A stretch of DNA of 64,000 nt from Marivivens donghaensis (GCF_011806565.1 NZ_JAATOP010000001.1:310001-374000), one strand, 5' to 3'. Positions 8,278 to 16,827 are shown, numbered from the stretch's first letter. Numbers and translations: made by a program. The notes: generated by a model not told the origin, from the sequence alone.

Positions 8278-9000
8278 TCAAATTGACAACGCCATTTCTA
8301 CAGCCGCCTCGCAATGCAGTTTCGCGGTGTTGAACATGGGGAAATCCGGCATGTCCGGTTGGTCGATAAGAAGGAAAATCTCGGTGCAGCCGAGGATCAG
8401 TCCTTCGGCACCCTCGTCCCGGCGCATCCGAGCGGCGATCTCGAGATACCTCTGTCGGGAAGTCTCCTGAAACACGCCCTTCACAAGCTCATCGAAGATG
8501 ATGCGGTCGATGTCGACCTGCTCCTCTTCGGTGGGACTCACGACAGTGATGCCGAAGTCGGCCAACCAGCGGTCCCTCATGTAGTCCATCTCCATCACCG
8601 GTTACGTGCCAAAAAGGGCGGCCCGCTTGATGCCCGCCTGTTGCATCGCCTCCCCCGTCGGCGTCGCGATATGCAAGAGCGGGATCGACTTCCCGGTCAT
8701 AATCGGCTCCAGTGGCTTGTGCAGCGTGTTCGATACGCCGAGGATCATGTCGGCGCCGCCTGCGATCAAGGCCTCGACCTTGCCCGTCATGTATCGTGTC
8801 AGGCCATCCCAGTCGCCCTCGCGGACCATGGCTTCGATATTGCCAAAGTTCATCCCGACGATTAGCGTTTCGGCAATCTCCCAGCCTCCAAGTCGGGCAT
8901 TCACGCCATCGTTGAGAAAGCGGTAGTACTCCATCGTGGCGACATTGGAGCTTCCGCCCAAAATGCCGATGGTCTTTAGGGAAATTGGGCGATGCGTCAT
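8278..9000 (-). pseudogene. Aspartate/glutamate racemase family gene interrupted by an in-frame TAA
   Basis: The start ATG at 9000 follows AGAGGA. The first 132 residues (MTHRPISLKTIGILGGSSNV to GIKRAALFGT) and the next 106 (PVMEMDYMRDRWLADFGITV to AAVEMALSI) are in the same frame and together give a normal-length racemase of about 240 residues, split only by TAA at 8602-8604 in the GT-x-PVMEMDYM segment. The second catalytic Cys is present (LILGCTEI); the first position is Ser (GVSNTLHKP), as in members of the family with Ser/Thr there. The downstream half has an in-frame GTG at 8598, so a separate fragment might be made. A sequencing error is the simplest alternative. Confidence 0.8.
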
Positions 9001-9049
9001 CTCGGTGTCCTCTGGAAAGATCGGTTTGAGACCGGGATAGAGGCGCATG

Positions 9050-9844
9050 TCAGCGGCGTCTTGAACGGGTTTGATCTCGCTCTGAGCGGCTCGCGGCAAA
9101 CATGCCGGGCGTGATCCCGTAGCTGCGTTTGAACCAGCGCGTCATGTGGCTCTGATCGGCGAAACCTGCAGCCAGCGCGGCCTCGGCCAGCCCGCTACCA
9201 CCCGCGATCCTTTCGCGTGCCGCACGGACGCGCAGGCTTGTCAGGTACTGAAAGGGCGAAAGACCGGTTTCGGCGCGGAACCGCCGCGAAAGGTGTTCAG
9301 GGGAAATGTCCGCAAGCCGGGCAAGATCGACGAGGGTGACTGGCATGGTGGGATCATCGTTGAGGCGTTCGCGAACCCTTCCAATGGCTGGGGACGGCTC
9401 GCGCTCCTGTCGTGTTTCATCGTGTGTTTGATGGGCGCACAGGTTCGCCAAGAACTCTCCTAGGGCAAGCGGATCTCCTATCGCGATAGGCAAGTCGGAC
9501 ACCGAAGAGGGGCGGCGATGCACGCGGTGCCCTGCCAGGCATCTCTCGATTTCGGCGGCCTCCAATCCGGTGGCCTCCGCGATCTGATCGATGCTCAGGT
9601 AGATCGAGAGATATCGCCAGCCTGGCCCATCAACCGTCGAACCGCTGTGCAAGGTCTCGGGACCAATGACCAGCAGGTCCCCACACTGAACTTCGAAGGT
9701 GTGGCGGTCGCAACACGCGCGCTTGAACCCGCCTTCATAGGCGGCGATGACCACCTCGGCGTGGCGATGAGGCGTGTACTCGAACCGATGAACACGGCTT
9801 TCGAGAACGTCGAAGCCACCAAAAAGGGTGGCGCGGCTAAGTTT
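9050..9844 (-). CDS. AraC-family transcription regulator
   Basis: About 264 residues from the ATG at 9844 (MKLSRATLFGGFDVLESRVH). The N-terminal part is a cupin ligand domain (HRFEYTPHRHAEVVIAAYEG, VQCGDLLVIGPETLHSG), the C-terminal 100 residues the AraC double HTH (VTLVDLARLADISPEHLSRR and GLAEAALAAGFADQSHMTRW followed by FKRSYGITPGMFAASR). It lies 49 bases upstream of the racemase pseudogene on the same strand and probably controlled it. An open frame continues upstream to 9982, but that extension looks unlike the family. The regulator itself appears intact. Confidence 0.85.
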   Translation of the reverse strand, partial: KLSRATLFGGFDVLESRVHRFEYTPHRHAEVVIAAYEGGFKRACCDRHTFEVQCGDLLVIGPETLHSGSTVDGPGWRYLSIYLSIDQIAEATGLEAAEIERCLAGHRVHRRPSSVSDLPIAIGDPLALGEFLANLCAHQTHDETRQEREPSPAIGRVRERLNDDPTMPVTLVDLARLADISPEHLSRRFRAETGLSPFQYLTSLRVRAARERIAGGSGLAEAALAAGFADQSHMTRWFKRSYGITPGMFAASRSERDQTRSRRR

Positions 9845-10209
9845 CATTCCGGCAAGGCCTGTATATTGATGCCGCCGCACGGAGGCGGCGCGACGTCGTT
9901 GACCTGCAGCATAAGGGAGCAAGTGGATTTTGAAGAGATAGCGGATTGGCGATCGATTGATCGCTCCAAGCATGCTGTACAATACCGCAAAGCACCGTTT
10001 GACGGATGCTGAGCCGCAGCGGCAACCAAGTGCATTAAGGGCAAGTCTGGGCTGGAATGAGATGAATGCTCGCGCAGCGAAGTTTCAGCACGATCTCTGG
10101 CAGTTTGGGCTCGAACCGGACCTCCGGTGCGATGCAGCATCATGTGCTATGACGTCATGTCAACGTCGGGTTGTCGATGTGGGTGGGCGTGGTGGGTGGA
10201 GGACCCATC
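9845..10209. other. Intergenic stretch without a supported gene
   Basis: 365 bases between the AraC gene and the recombinase pseudogene. I see no ORF with family signature, no RNA gene and no clear repeat. It would hold the promoter region of both neighbours, which point away from each other. Confidence 0.6.
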
Positions 10210-10841
10210 ATGGAAACACGAAACTTACCCGCCATCCGCGCGCTACGTCCTGCCGGAACAAAGGCAGCATCGTCGGCCAGAAACGGCCGCTCAAGCTCAA
10301 ACACGTCTGGGCCATCAGGGTGCGGCTAGAGCTGGCTGAAAACCATCGTGATCTGGCGCTGTTCAATCTTGCCATCGATAGCAAGCTGCGCGGCTGCGAT
10401 TTAGTGAAAATGAAGGTGGTCGATGTCATGGCATCAGGCCAAATCAAGGAACGCGCGTCGGTTCTGCAGAGCAAGACGCAGACGCCTGTCCGTTTCGAAA
10501 TCTCCGAAGGCACTCGTGCATCGCTGGCAAGGTGGATGCGGGAGCCGTTGATGGCCGGGTCAGAATACCTCTGGCCTGGACGTTTTCATGAACGGCTTCA
10601 CATTTCGACCCGCCAATATGCACGCATTGTGCGTGACTAGTTGATGTCCATCGGTCTGGATTCCAATGCCTAGGGCAAGCATTCGATGAGGCGAACGAAG
10701 GTGACGCCGATCTACAAGAAAACGGGCAACCTTCGGGTAGTCCAGCTGCTGTTGGGCCACACCAAGATGGACAGCACCGTCAGATATCTTGGCGTTGAAC
10801 TAGAAGATGCATTGGTGATCTCTGAATCTATCGAGATCTAA
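10210..10841 (+). pseudogene. Tyrosine recombinase/phage-type integrase, inactivated
   Basis: The family's usual order is visible: METRNLPAIRALRP (frame at 10210), then, shifted by one base, NKGSIVGQKRPLKLKHVWAI, RDLALFNLAIDSKLRGCDLV, STRQYARIVRD, a TAG at 10638-10640, LMSIGLDSNA, a second TAG near 10671, then GKHSMRRTKVTPIYKKTGNL, VQLLLGHTKMDSTVRYLGVE and a final stop at 10841. The core Arg, the HxxR (HSMRR), LLLGH and the nucleophile Tyr (RYLG) are all still readable. The two stops probably replace Trp and Tyr codons (TGG and TAT to TAG). Together with the frameshift near residue 14 this shows decay, not recoding. Confidence 0.88.
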
Positions 10842-10847
10842 AGGCAT

Positions 10848-10869
10848 GGGCCGTCTTCACGGACGGCCC
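10848..10869. terminator. Hairpin just after the recombinase pseudogene
   Basis: GGGCCGTC pairs with GACGGCCC around a six-base loop, starting 7 bases after the last stop. There is no T-run, so termination is doubtful. Confidence 0.35.
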
Positions 10870-10948
10870 AATCCAAGCCGTCCCATCCCCATCCGATCGC
10901 CGCGGCGTAGCTTCTACTGACCAGTCTTTCATGCACTGCCCGGCCTTT

Positions 10949-11194
10949 TTATGCGGTCAAGATCTGCTTGGAATAGACGGCGGCCTCCTCAATCTCACCG
11001 ACGGCCACGTAGATCTGTGCGAGGATGCCCTGGAGCAAACAGCGGGCGTTCCTGCGAAACCCTTGCCGCGAGAGACCCTCGGATGTGATCGGAACGGCCG
11101 TGTCAAAGGTCACATGGGGCCACATACCGACGACGATGCCGGTTAGAAGCGGCGCCCCAAGGATGGCTTCTCGAATTGCGCTGTGCAAGGCCAT
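10949..11194 (-). CDS. Hypothetical protein, possibly a gene remnant
   Basis: An 81-residue frame starting MALHSAIREAILGAPLLTGI and containing VGMWPHVTFDTAVPITSEGL and GILAQIYVAVGEIEEAA. The frame stays open about 20 codons further upstream (TYRLAFGDGRPTSNETKE), so the start is uncertain. I do not recognise a family. The opposite strand also has a 71-codon frame here, so coding is not assured. The rest of the 10842-11297 gap shows nothing else I can support apart from a short hairpin (10848-10869) and a direct/inverted GC-rich patch near 11250-11280. Confidence 0.3.
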   Translation of the reverse strand: MALHSAIREAILGAPLLTGIVVGMWPHVTFDTAVPITSEGLSRQGFRRNARCLLQGILAQIYVAVGEIEEAAVYSKQILTA

Positions 11195-11297
11195 CTCTTT
11201 GGTCTCATTCGATGTAGGTCTGCCATCGCCGAACGCAAGCCGGTACGTGCGGCCTCCGCATCAGACAGGGATGCGGAGGCTCAGTTTCAAAGCAGGC

Positions 11298-12716
11298 TCA
11301 GGACAGGGCGGCCTTGAGGCGCGGCACGTTCGAGAGTATCAGCAGGTCGACGGCGATCACCGCCAGCAGCGCGAGACCCGCCATCGGGAAGGCCATTGCA
11401 AGTACCAACGCCACAAGTACAGCGCTTTTCCACATGGGCATGTCTGTGGGCGCTGGCGGCGCGGCAAGGCGCAGCGCGCCGGATGGGCGGCGCTTCCACC
11501 ACATGATGATGCCGGTCACATTGATCATCAAAATCAGCGCCAGCAGCACGAGGTTCAGCACCCAATTCCACAGACCGGCAAGGCCCTTGTGCAGAGCGAT
11601 GCCCTGCGCCATCGCCTTCGCCATCAGCGAATAGTCGTCATAGCCGATATCGGCCAGCAGGTTGCCAGTGTAACGATCGAAATGCAGCGTGCGGTCATCG
11701 CTAGGCGCGATGGTATCCTCGGACTGTGAAGCCCGCATCAGCGACCAGACGCCCTTTTCCCCCGCAGGCAGGGATACGCGGTACTGGCCGGAGAAGCCAT
11801 TCGCCTCGGCCCAAAGCACGACACTGTCCAGCGTGGCGGGCTGGGGCAAGGCCTGTGTCCCGGCGGCGGTGCCGGATTCAGGCATCGGCGTCAGTTCCAG
11901 CCCCCATGGCACCTCGTCGAGCGGGCCGTGATTCAAAGACGCATGTGTGAGGTCTGACGACCAGAAGCCCGCATCTTTTTCAGCCGGGAAAGACGACCAT
12001 GGCTGTACCAGCTTGCCGCCCCAGACCCCGGCCCATGCCAGACCGGACAGCAAGAAAAGCACAAGGAAGCCGGATACCCAGACGCCGCCCACGACGTGAA
12101 GCTCCTTGAAGAAGCTCCGCCGCTTCTTCGACAGATCGGGCAGCAGGGCGCGGCCGAGGCTGCGGTCGCGCGGCCACCACATGTAGATACCCGTCGCGAT
12201 CAACAGCAGCGTAAGCGAGGCCGCAGCCTCGATCAGCCGGTCGCCAGTGTCGCCGATCAACAGCGTCCCGTGAATGTCATTGGCCCATGCATAGAGCGTC
12301 CCGGTCTTGGAATTCACCTGCGTGACCTCGCCGGTATAGGGATCGACGGCGACGGATTTGGCGGGAACGTCCCAAGGCTCCATCCCCGGCAGGGCATCGG
12401 CAGGGTTGCGGATGACGAAGTAAGCCGGGCGGTCGGCGGCTTCGGGTGAGGTGTACTGGATCAGTTGGCCGGGCACGGCCTCCAGCGCGGCCTTGGCCTG
12501 AGTCGACGGTGGCAGAGGCGTGCCGGTGGCAGTGACGCGAGGTGCGCCGCCGAGCTGGTTCGATAGCCCGTTGTCGAGCAGCATGATGAAGCCGGTAATA
12601 GTCAGCATCAGCAGAAAGGGGATCACGAAGATCCCGGCGTAGAAGTGCCAGCGCCAGGCGGCAAAGTAGAAGGCCCGATCGCGTTTCTTCGTATCGGCCA
12701 TGGGGGTGGTGGTCAT
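11298..12716 (-). CDS. PepSY-associated TM helix protein (inner membrane)
   Basis: About 472 residues from the ATG at 12716 (MTTTPMADTKKRDRAFYFAA), preceded by AAGGACA. It has the PepSY_TM architecture: a TM helix after RWHFYAGIFVIPFLLMLTIT, a periplasmic PepSY-like part (VAVDPYTGEVTQVNSKTGTL, WANDIHGTLLIGDTGDR), more TM helices (LTLLLIATGIYMWWPRD; LHVVGGVWVSGFLVLFLLSG), a second periplasmic loop, and C-terminal TM helices (IALHKGLAGLWNWVLNLVLL; IMWWKRRPSG). Conserved His in the helices fit the haem/metal-reducing relatives of this family (iron or copper reduction); that role is inference. It is the last gene of the copper block. Confidence 0.85.
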   Translation of the reverse strand: MTTTPMADTKKRDRAFYFAAWRWHFYAGIFVIPFLLMLTITGFIMLLDNGLSNQLGGAPRVTATGTPLPPSTQAKAALEAVPGQLIQYTSPEAADRPAYFVIRNPADALPGMEPWDVPAKSVAVDPYTGEVTQVNSKTGTLYAWANDIHGTLLIGDTGDRLIEAAASLTLLLIATGIYMWWPRDRSLGRALLPDLSKKRRSFFKELHVVGGVWVSGFLVLFLLSGLAWAGVWGGKLVQPWSSFPAEKDAGFWSSDLTHASLNHGPLDEVPWGLELTPMPESGTAAGTQALPQPATLDSVVLWAEANGFSGQYRVSLPAGEKGVWSLMRASQSEDTIAPSDDRTLHFDRYTGNLLADIGYDDYSLMAKAMAQGIALHKGLAGLWNWVLNLVLLALILMINVTGIIMWWKRRPSGALRLAAPPAPTDMPMWKSAVLVALVLAMAFPMAGLALLAVIAVDLLILSNVPRLKAALS

Positions 12717-12754
12717 AAGAAAGTGTCCTTGTCTGAGAATGTATTGCGAAGCGG

Positions 12755-13123
12755 TCAGACAGGAACAGGGGGCGCTCGCGGCGTGGCTGCGCGATGCGGC
12801 GGGGTGCGGGCACTGACTTGGTGGCGTTGGGGCCAAGGGCGGACCATGTGGGCCGCGCCTTCAGTTCGTGTCAAAGCCATCGTAGGCACTAAGATCGGGA
12901 CGACGCCGGACAGCACACAAGCGGCGGCGGCGTCTTCGGAACCTGTATCAGGGACTTGATTTCCCGAGGGATCAAGCACGATCTCCTGCGGGCCCTCTGC
13001 TGTGCAGAGGACGAGGACCATGCCGTCGGGGCCGGACGCGCGCATAAAGCCGTTCGGAACGCTCATCGTTCCGAGCAGCGACAGAAGCAGCAACGCGCGT
13101 AGTATCAGCCCCCAGATAGTCAT
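12755..13123 (-). CDS. DUF2946-like exported protein of copper clusters
   Basis: 122 residues with an N-terminal hydrophobic segment (TIWGLILRALLLLSLLGTMS), a Cys-containing middle (VLVLCTAEGPQEIVLDP; AAAACVLSGVVPILVP) and a Pro/Arg-rich tail. This pattern fits DUF2946-type proteins that accompany copper-resistance genes; function unknown. It sits between the PCuAC gene and the PepSY gene, all on the minus strand. Confidence 0.6.
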   Translation of the reverse strand: MTIWGLILRALLLLSLLGTMSVPNGFMRASGPDGMVLVLCTAEGPQEIVLDPSGNQVPDTGSEDAAAACVLSGVVPILVPTMALTRTEGAAHMVRPWPQRHQVSARTPPHRAATPRAPPVPV

Positions 13124-13139
13124 AGGTCAACTCACGGGG

Positions 13140-13619
13140 TCAGTGACCGGAATGGTCCATGCTGCCGTGGTCGATCGTCGATTGATCGACGCCCCCAGCA
13201 GGATCGACCATAAACTCGATCGATACTTCACCCGCGTTGCGGAAAATTAGCGTGGCCGGGATCATGTCGCCTTCCTTCGCCTCTCCGGTCAGGCCCATAA
13301 ACATGAAGTGCATTCCATTTGGTTCGAGGTTCACCGTATCTCCCGGTGCTATCAATAGTTCGACCAGCGGGCGCATCTTGGCGATGCCGTCCTCGTGGAG
13401 CGTGGTGTGAAGGGTCGAGGATTGTGCGAAGGGCGTGCGCACGCCGATCAGCGCCTCTGGCGTCTCGCCCTCGTTCGAGATGGTGATGTAGCCCGCCGCC
13501 GAAGTTGCCGTCATTGGCGGCTGCGGGATCGAGGGGTGAATGATATGCAGGTCGCCCGACATCTTGTCATGGGCGAAGGCAGGCGATGCCAGCAGCAAGG
13601 CAACAAGGACACGTTTCAT
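13140..13619 (-). CDS. PCuAC-type periplasmic Cu(I) chaperone
   Basis: 159 residues: signal peptide (MKRVLVALLLASPAFA), then the beta-barrel PCuAC domain with the copper ligands of the family: His in LHTTLHEDG, Met in AKMRPL, and the HxM pair in GMHFMFMGL. PCuAC proteins carry Cu(I) to cytochrome oxidase CuA sites or bind it in the periplasm. The C-terminus is an extra His/Met-rich tail (DHGSMDHSGH), likely a second metal site, as in PcuC of related bacteria. It lies 19 bases after the MbnH-like gene, so the two are probably in one transcript. Confidence 0.9.
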   Translation of the reverse strand: MKRVLVALLLASPAFAHDKMSGDLHIIHPSIPQPPMTATSAAGYITISNEGETPEALIGVRTPFAQSSTLHTTLHEDGIAKMRPLVELLIAPGDTVNLEPNGMHFMFMGLTGEAKEGDMIPATLIFRNAGEVSIEFMVDPAGGVDQSTIDHGSMDHSGH

Positions 13620-13637
13620 GACAAATCCTTTCAGGGG

Positions 13638-14759
13638 TCAGGACATAGCCCGCGTGATGCGGGCGGGATGGTCTTCGGGCCACGGGTCAGCGTGGTCCGA
13701 GTTTGTGACAAAGCTCTCGTCGGTGAGGCCTTCGAGGAAGGCGATGATGTCGGCAATCTCTTGATCCGAGGCGGTGAAGCCCACGATCATCCCGTCCTGA
13801 TTGGCGTGGCCTTCGCGCCCGCCCTTGGCGTAATGCGCCAGCACGCCGTGGAGGTCGGGGATGGACCCGTCGTGCATGTAGGGCCCTGTCACGGCCACAT
13901 TGCGCAGCGACGGCGTGCGGAACAGCCCCGCATCACTCGGCGCGCCGGTGATCTCGATCCGCCCCGGAGCGCTATCAGGGTAGTCGGCATACAGCCCGGT
14001 GTTATGAAAGCCGGTCTCCTTCCAAGGGCTGTCAGCGCGCTGGAAATTGTCGGTGAACAGCACGCCCTGATGACAGTGGTAACATTCGAACCGATGGTCG
14101 AAGAACAGCTGCTCGCCACGCTGCGCAGCGTCGGACAACGCCGTCAGATCGCCGCCGTACTTGAACCGGTCATAGGGGCTGTCAAAGGACATCAGGCTGC
14201 GCTGAAAGGCCGCCAGCGCCCGCGTGACGGTGAACAGGTCAGGCGCTGGCCGGTCTGGGAACACCTCTGCGAAGGCATTCGCGTAATACGGATCGGACGC
14301 CAGATCGATAAAGATCCGCGCCTCCTGTCCGGTCGCGCCCATCTCGTCCGGGGCTTCGCCGAACAGCGGCACCAGCGCCTGAAATGCGAGCGAGGTCATA
14401 TGCGGGTTCGCCCAGGCATTCACCGGAAGGTAGGCGACATTCGCCAATGAGGGCGCGCTCAGATTACCTGTCGTGCCATGAATGCCCACCGCCGTCTCGC
14501 GCCCGTCGGTGAAGGCGTGCACCGGGTCGTGGCAGGAGGCACATGCCACGCTGCCATCCCCAGACAGGCGGGCATCGTAAAACAGGTGCCGGCCAAGATC
14601 GACCTTGGCGGCGCTCATAGGATTGTCCTGCGGCACGGGCGGGCGTGGCATCCAGTCGGGCAGCGGCCAGTCATAGCCGCCTTCGGAGATGTCGAAAGCA
14701 AAAGCTGCCCCCGACACCAGAACTGCCAGCACCGCCGCGCCAAGCGCGACGAGCCGCAT
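13638..14759 (-). CDS. MbnH-like di-haem enzyme (MauG/cytochrome c peroxidase family)
   Basis: 373 residues. An N-terminal signal peptide (MRLVALGAAVLAVLVSGAAF) is followed by two c-type haem sites, CASCH (73-77) and CYHCH (226-230). Family landmarks of di-haem peroxidases are present (GRHLFYDARLSGDGSVACAS; LFRTPSLRNVAVTGPYMHDG). Together with its partner it matches the metallo-mystery pair di-haem enzymes; the characterised member, MbnH of methanotrophs, oxidises one Trp of MbnP to kynurenine. Start ATG at 14759 overlaps the stop of the MbnP-like gene, showing tight coupling. The distinction from an ordinary cytochrome c peroxidase rests mostly on this neighbour. Confidence 0.88.
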   Translation of the reverse strand: MRLVALGAAVLAVLVSGAAFAFDISEGGYDWPLPDWMPRPPVPQDNPMSAAKVDLGRHLFYDARLSGDGSVACASCHDPVHAFTDGRETAVGIHGTTGNLSAPSLANVAYLPVNAWANPHMTSLAFQALVPLFGEAPDEMGATGQEARIFIDLASDPYYANAFAEVFPDRPAPDLFTVTRALAAFQRSLMSFDSPYDRFKYGGDLTALSDAAQRGEQLFFDHRFECYHCHQGVLFTDNFQRADSPWKETGFHNTGLYADYPDSAPGRIEITGAPSDAGLFRTPSLRNVAVTGPYMHDGSIPDLHGVLAHYAKGGREGHANQDGMIVGFTASDQEIADIIAFLEGLTDESFVTNSDHADPWPEDHPARITRAMS

Positions 14760-15598
14760 CAGCGCACCGCGATCAGCTGTTGTTCGCCGGCGGCGACCTC
14801 GTTGAAGGGCAGACCCAGCTTCGGCAGCACGGTGTTGCAGTCGGAATCGTTCGGGAAGGACATGCAGCCGGGCGACGTCTCAGGCGTGTTGGTGCGCAGG
14901 TCGACCTCTGCCACCACCGGCGCCGGGTCGATCACCAGAACCTGCGTGGCCGGGTCGAACCCGTCGAAGGTGACCTCCATCAGGTTGGGGTTCTTGCAAG
15001 GCGCAGCAGGTGCATCCGTCTTGCCATCCGAGGCGCACATGGTAGAGCCGAGATGCAGAAACCAGCCCTTCGGGCCATCGGCACTGCGGTCGGTGGGCAC
15101 CATGTCGATGCGCACGAACTTGTAGCCGCCGCGCCAGTTCCAGAACATCGACGTCAGGTTGAGCGGCGTGGGCGCCACGGTGGGATCGCCGTGATTCACT
15201 TCGAAGGGCACGCCGATCTTGAAGGAGACGCCGGTGTAGTCGCCCTCCGGCACGGTGCCGGTCAGCACGGTGTTCACAGGGGCGGTGCCATTGGCGCGGG
15301 CCGCGCTACCGTCTTCGAAATCGAGAAGCGCGGTGCCGTCATGCTGGAACGCGCTTTCCGTCAGGGTCACCGGCACGCGGCTCCCGTCAGTGGCGATCAT
15401 CGCCACGTCGCTGGCATAGAGCCGGAAGTCAGTGCCGTTCACCTCGGCGTTAGACATGCCTAAGCCGTTGAATGTCGCGTCAGAGGCGAAGGGCTGGCCA
15501 CCAATTTCGGCGGCGAAGTTGATAGTGACAGGCTGGTCGGCCAGCACTGCGGTCACGGGAAGCAGGGCGGCAAGCGCCGCAGAACAAGCGAGTTTCAT
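14759..15598 (-). CDS. MbnP-like periplasmic copper-binding protein (metallo-mystery pair, four-Cys type)
   Basis: 279 residues from the ATG at 15598 (GGAG site upstream), with signal peptide MKLACSAALAALLPVTAVLA. The family core is clear: INFAAEIGGQPFA, DFRLYASDVAMI, LLDFEDGSA, VSFKIGVPFEVNH, and the segment MFWNWRGGYKF with Trp153 and Trp155. In MbnP a Trp of this kind of segment is converted by MbnH to kynurenine at the copper site. The four Cys of the family are C188, C201, C245 and C254. No methanobactin precursor or maturation gene is visible around it, so a general periplasmic copper role is the better reading. Confidence 0.88.
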   Translation of the reverse strand: MKLACSAALAALLPVTAVLADQPVTINFAAEIGGQPFASDATFNGLGMSNAEVNGTDFRLYASDVAMIATDGSRVPVTLTESAFQHDGTALLDFEDGSAARANGTAPVNTVLTGTVPEGDYTGVSFKIGVPFEVNHGDPTVAPTPLNLTSMFWNWRGGYKFVRIDMVPTDRSADGPKGWFLHLGSTMCASDGKTDAPAAPCKNPNLMEVTFDGFDPATQVLVIDPAPVVAEVDLRTNTPETSPGCMSFPNDSDCNTVLPKLGLPFNEVAAGEQQLIAVR

Positions 15599-15657
15599 AG
15601 AGGTCTCCAATGTCTGACAAATCGGCCAGAGGCCGAGGTTCACTAAGGTGAAGGGTG

Positions 15658-16005
15658 TCAGACGGTCGGAGGGGCACGGGCCGTGTGTGTGGTTTGGCTC
15701 CGCAGGCCATGCAGAACAGGCGGTGTAATGGTCCAGTCTGCCGTATCGAGCGACAGTTCCGCCAGAATGACCGCCACGGCAGGTTGCGGCAGGTCCATGG
15801 ATGCCTGCAGGCGGCAAGCTTCACAGCCGGTCTGAGTGCCATCCTCGCCCACGTCGCCACAAATCTCAGACAGATCCAGCCCGTAGGTGGCGGCAAAGAT
15901 GCGCACGGCCTGATCCTCGGGCGTGGCGAAGCGATGCGCAAAGCCCGACGTGGCCAAGGCCACGACCAGCAGCACGATCAACGTGCGCAAGTGGGTTATC
16001 CGCAT
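15658..16005 (-). CDS. Small exported Cys-containing protein at the head of the copper genes
   Basis: About 115 residues with an N-terminal hydrophobic segment (RTLIVLLVVALATSGFAHRF), then a soluble part carrying Cys in EICGDVGEDG and GCEACRLQAS. This resembles short unknown proteins that precede copper genes in Rhodobacteraceae, perhaps a DUF2946 relative, but I cannot assign it firmly. Two in-frame starts exist: ATG at 16017 (AGG directly abutting) and ATG at 16005 (ACAGGA about 10 bases upstream); I prefer 16005. It is 59 bases upstream of the MbnP-like gene. Confidence 0.65.
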   Translation of the reverse strand: MRITHLRTLIVLLVVALATSGFAHRFATPEDQAVRIFAATYGLDLSEICGDVGEDGTQTGCEACRLQASMDLPQPAVAVILAELSLDTADWTITPPVLHGLRSQTTHTARAPPTV

Positions 16006-16017
16006 CAGTACTCGCAT

Positions 16018-16034
16018 CCTGTCTGGATAGCAGG
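16018..16034. promoter_or_regulatory. Sequence motif shared with the DUF4394 upstream region
   Basis: CCTGTCTGGATAGCAGG on the plus strand, against CCTGTTTGGATGCAGG at 18433-18448. Both lie in front of the first gene of a minus-strand unit of the copper block. It may be a common regulator or sigma-factor site; here it abuts the start codon, which argues for a repressor site more than for a -35 element. Confidence 0.35.
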
Positions 16035-16101
16035 CTGCCGCTAATGCGCAAGTTACCAGAGGGTCGCAGCCGCACGCTTTTCGCCGCGAAGCTGTGCGCC
16101 G

Positions 16102-16827
16102 TCAGATCAGCGGCTCCTTGGCAAACCCCTTGCCGAGGATCGGACCGGTGGGCAGATTGGTCGGCGATCCGCCTTCCGGTTCCGACGTGATCTCGTACAG
16201 CTGTTGCGCATTGGGCGAGGGCAGACCGTCGATGGTCAGTGTGCGCGACCGCCCGGTGTCAAGCAGTCCCAGCGACACGGGCGGGCCGTCGTCCTCTGGC
16301 TTGGTCCAGACCTGCATAACCTTATCCTGCGGCACGTTCTGCGTTTCCAGAAGCGTCACGCGCGTTGTGTTGTCGGGCATCCCTTCGACCAATGCGATGG
16401 CCTCGCCCCGGTCGTTCAGCAGCACCGCCACCACCGCCTGTTCCTGCGGTAGCATAAAGGACCACGCGAGCACCATTGTCATGACCAGCGCCGCCGCGAT
16501 GCCCCCCAGCGCCGAGACGCGCCAACGCGCCGCCTGCGTGCGCACCGCATTGAGATCGACTACCTCGGCCCGGTCAGCAGTGGCGACGGGGGCATCCATA
16601 TCGCTTTGCCCATCAAGTCGCGCGTCGATCCGAACCCAGAAGTCGTCTGGCAGGGGCATGTCGTCCGCCGTCGCATCCAGCGGTGCGAATTTCTGCCGCG
16701 CAATATCCAGCCGCGCCGCAATCATCGGATCACTGGCGGCCATCGCCTCCAGACGCGCAATATCGTCATCCCCGGCAAGGCCGAGCACGCATTCATCGAT
16801 CAGGATGTCGAGCGGCCGATCGGTCAC
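16102..16827 (-). CDS. Membrane anti-sigma factor, RskA type
   Basis: About 241 residues from a GTG overlapping the sigma-factor stop (GTGA). The N-terminal part (DILIDECVLGLAGDDDIARL) is the helical sigma-binding domain, followed by one TM helix (ALGGIAAALVMTMVLAWSFM) and an RskA C-terminal periplasmic domain (VMQVWTKPEDDGPPVSLGLL; QLYEITSEPEGGSPT; LPTGPILGKGFA). It has no Zn-binding HxxxCxxC motif, so it is not a ZAS/ChrR-type factor. It holds its sigma factor inactive at the inner membrane until a periplasmic signal relieves it; copper would fit the neighbours, as inference. Confidence 0.88.
   Translation of the reverse strand: MTDRPLDILIDECVLGLAGDDDIARLEAMAASDPMIAARLDIARQKFAPLDATADDMPLPDDFWVRIDARLDGQSDMDAPVATADRAEVVDLNAVRTQAARWRVSALGGIAAALVMTMVLAWSFMLPQEQAVVAVLLNDRGEAIALVEGMPDNTTRVTLLETQNVPQDKVMQVWTKPEDDGPPVSLGLLDTGRSRTLTIDGLPSPNAQQLYEITSEPEGGSPTNLPTGPILGKGFAKEPLI

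Noticed and set aside
9845-10209. tRNA or small RNA that could serve as an attachment site next to the integrase
   Set aside because: I found no T-loop or acceptor pattern here, nor anywhere else in the window.
10638-10675. Amber readthrough or pyrrolysine-type recoding in the recombinase
   Set aside because: The same gene also has a frameshift, it lies in a decaying island and no recoding machinery is seen. Pseudogene is the simpler reading.
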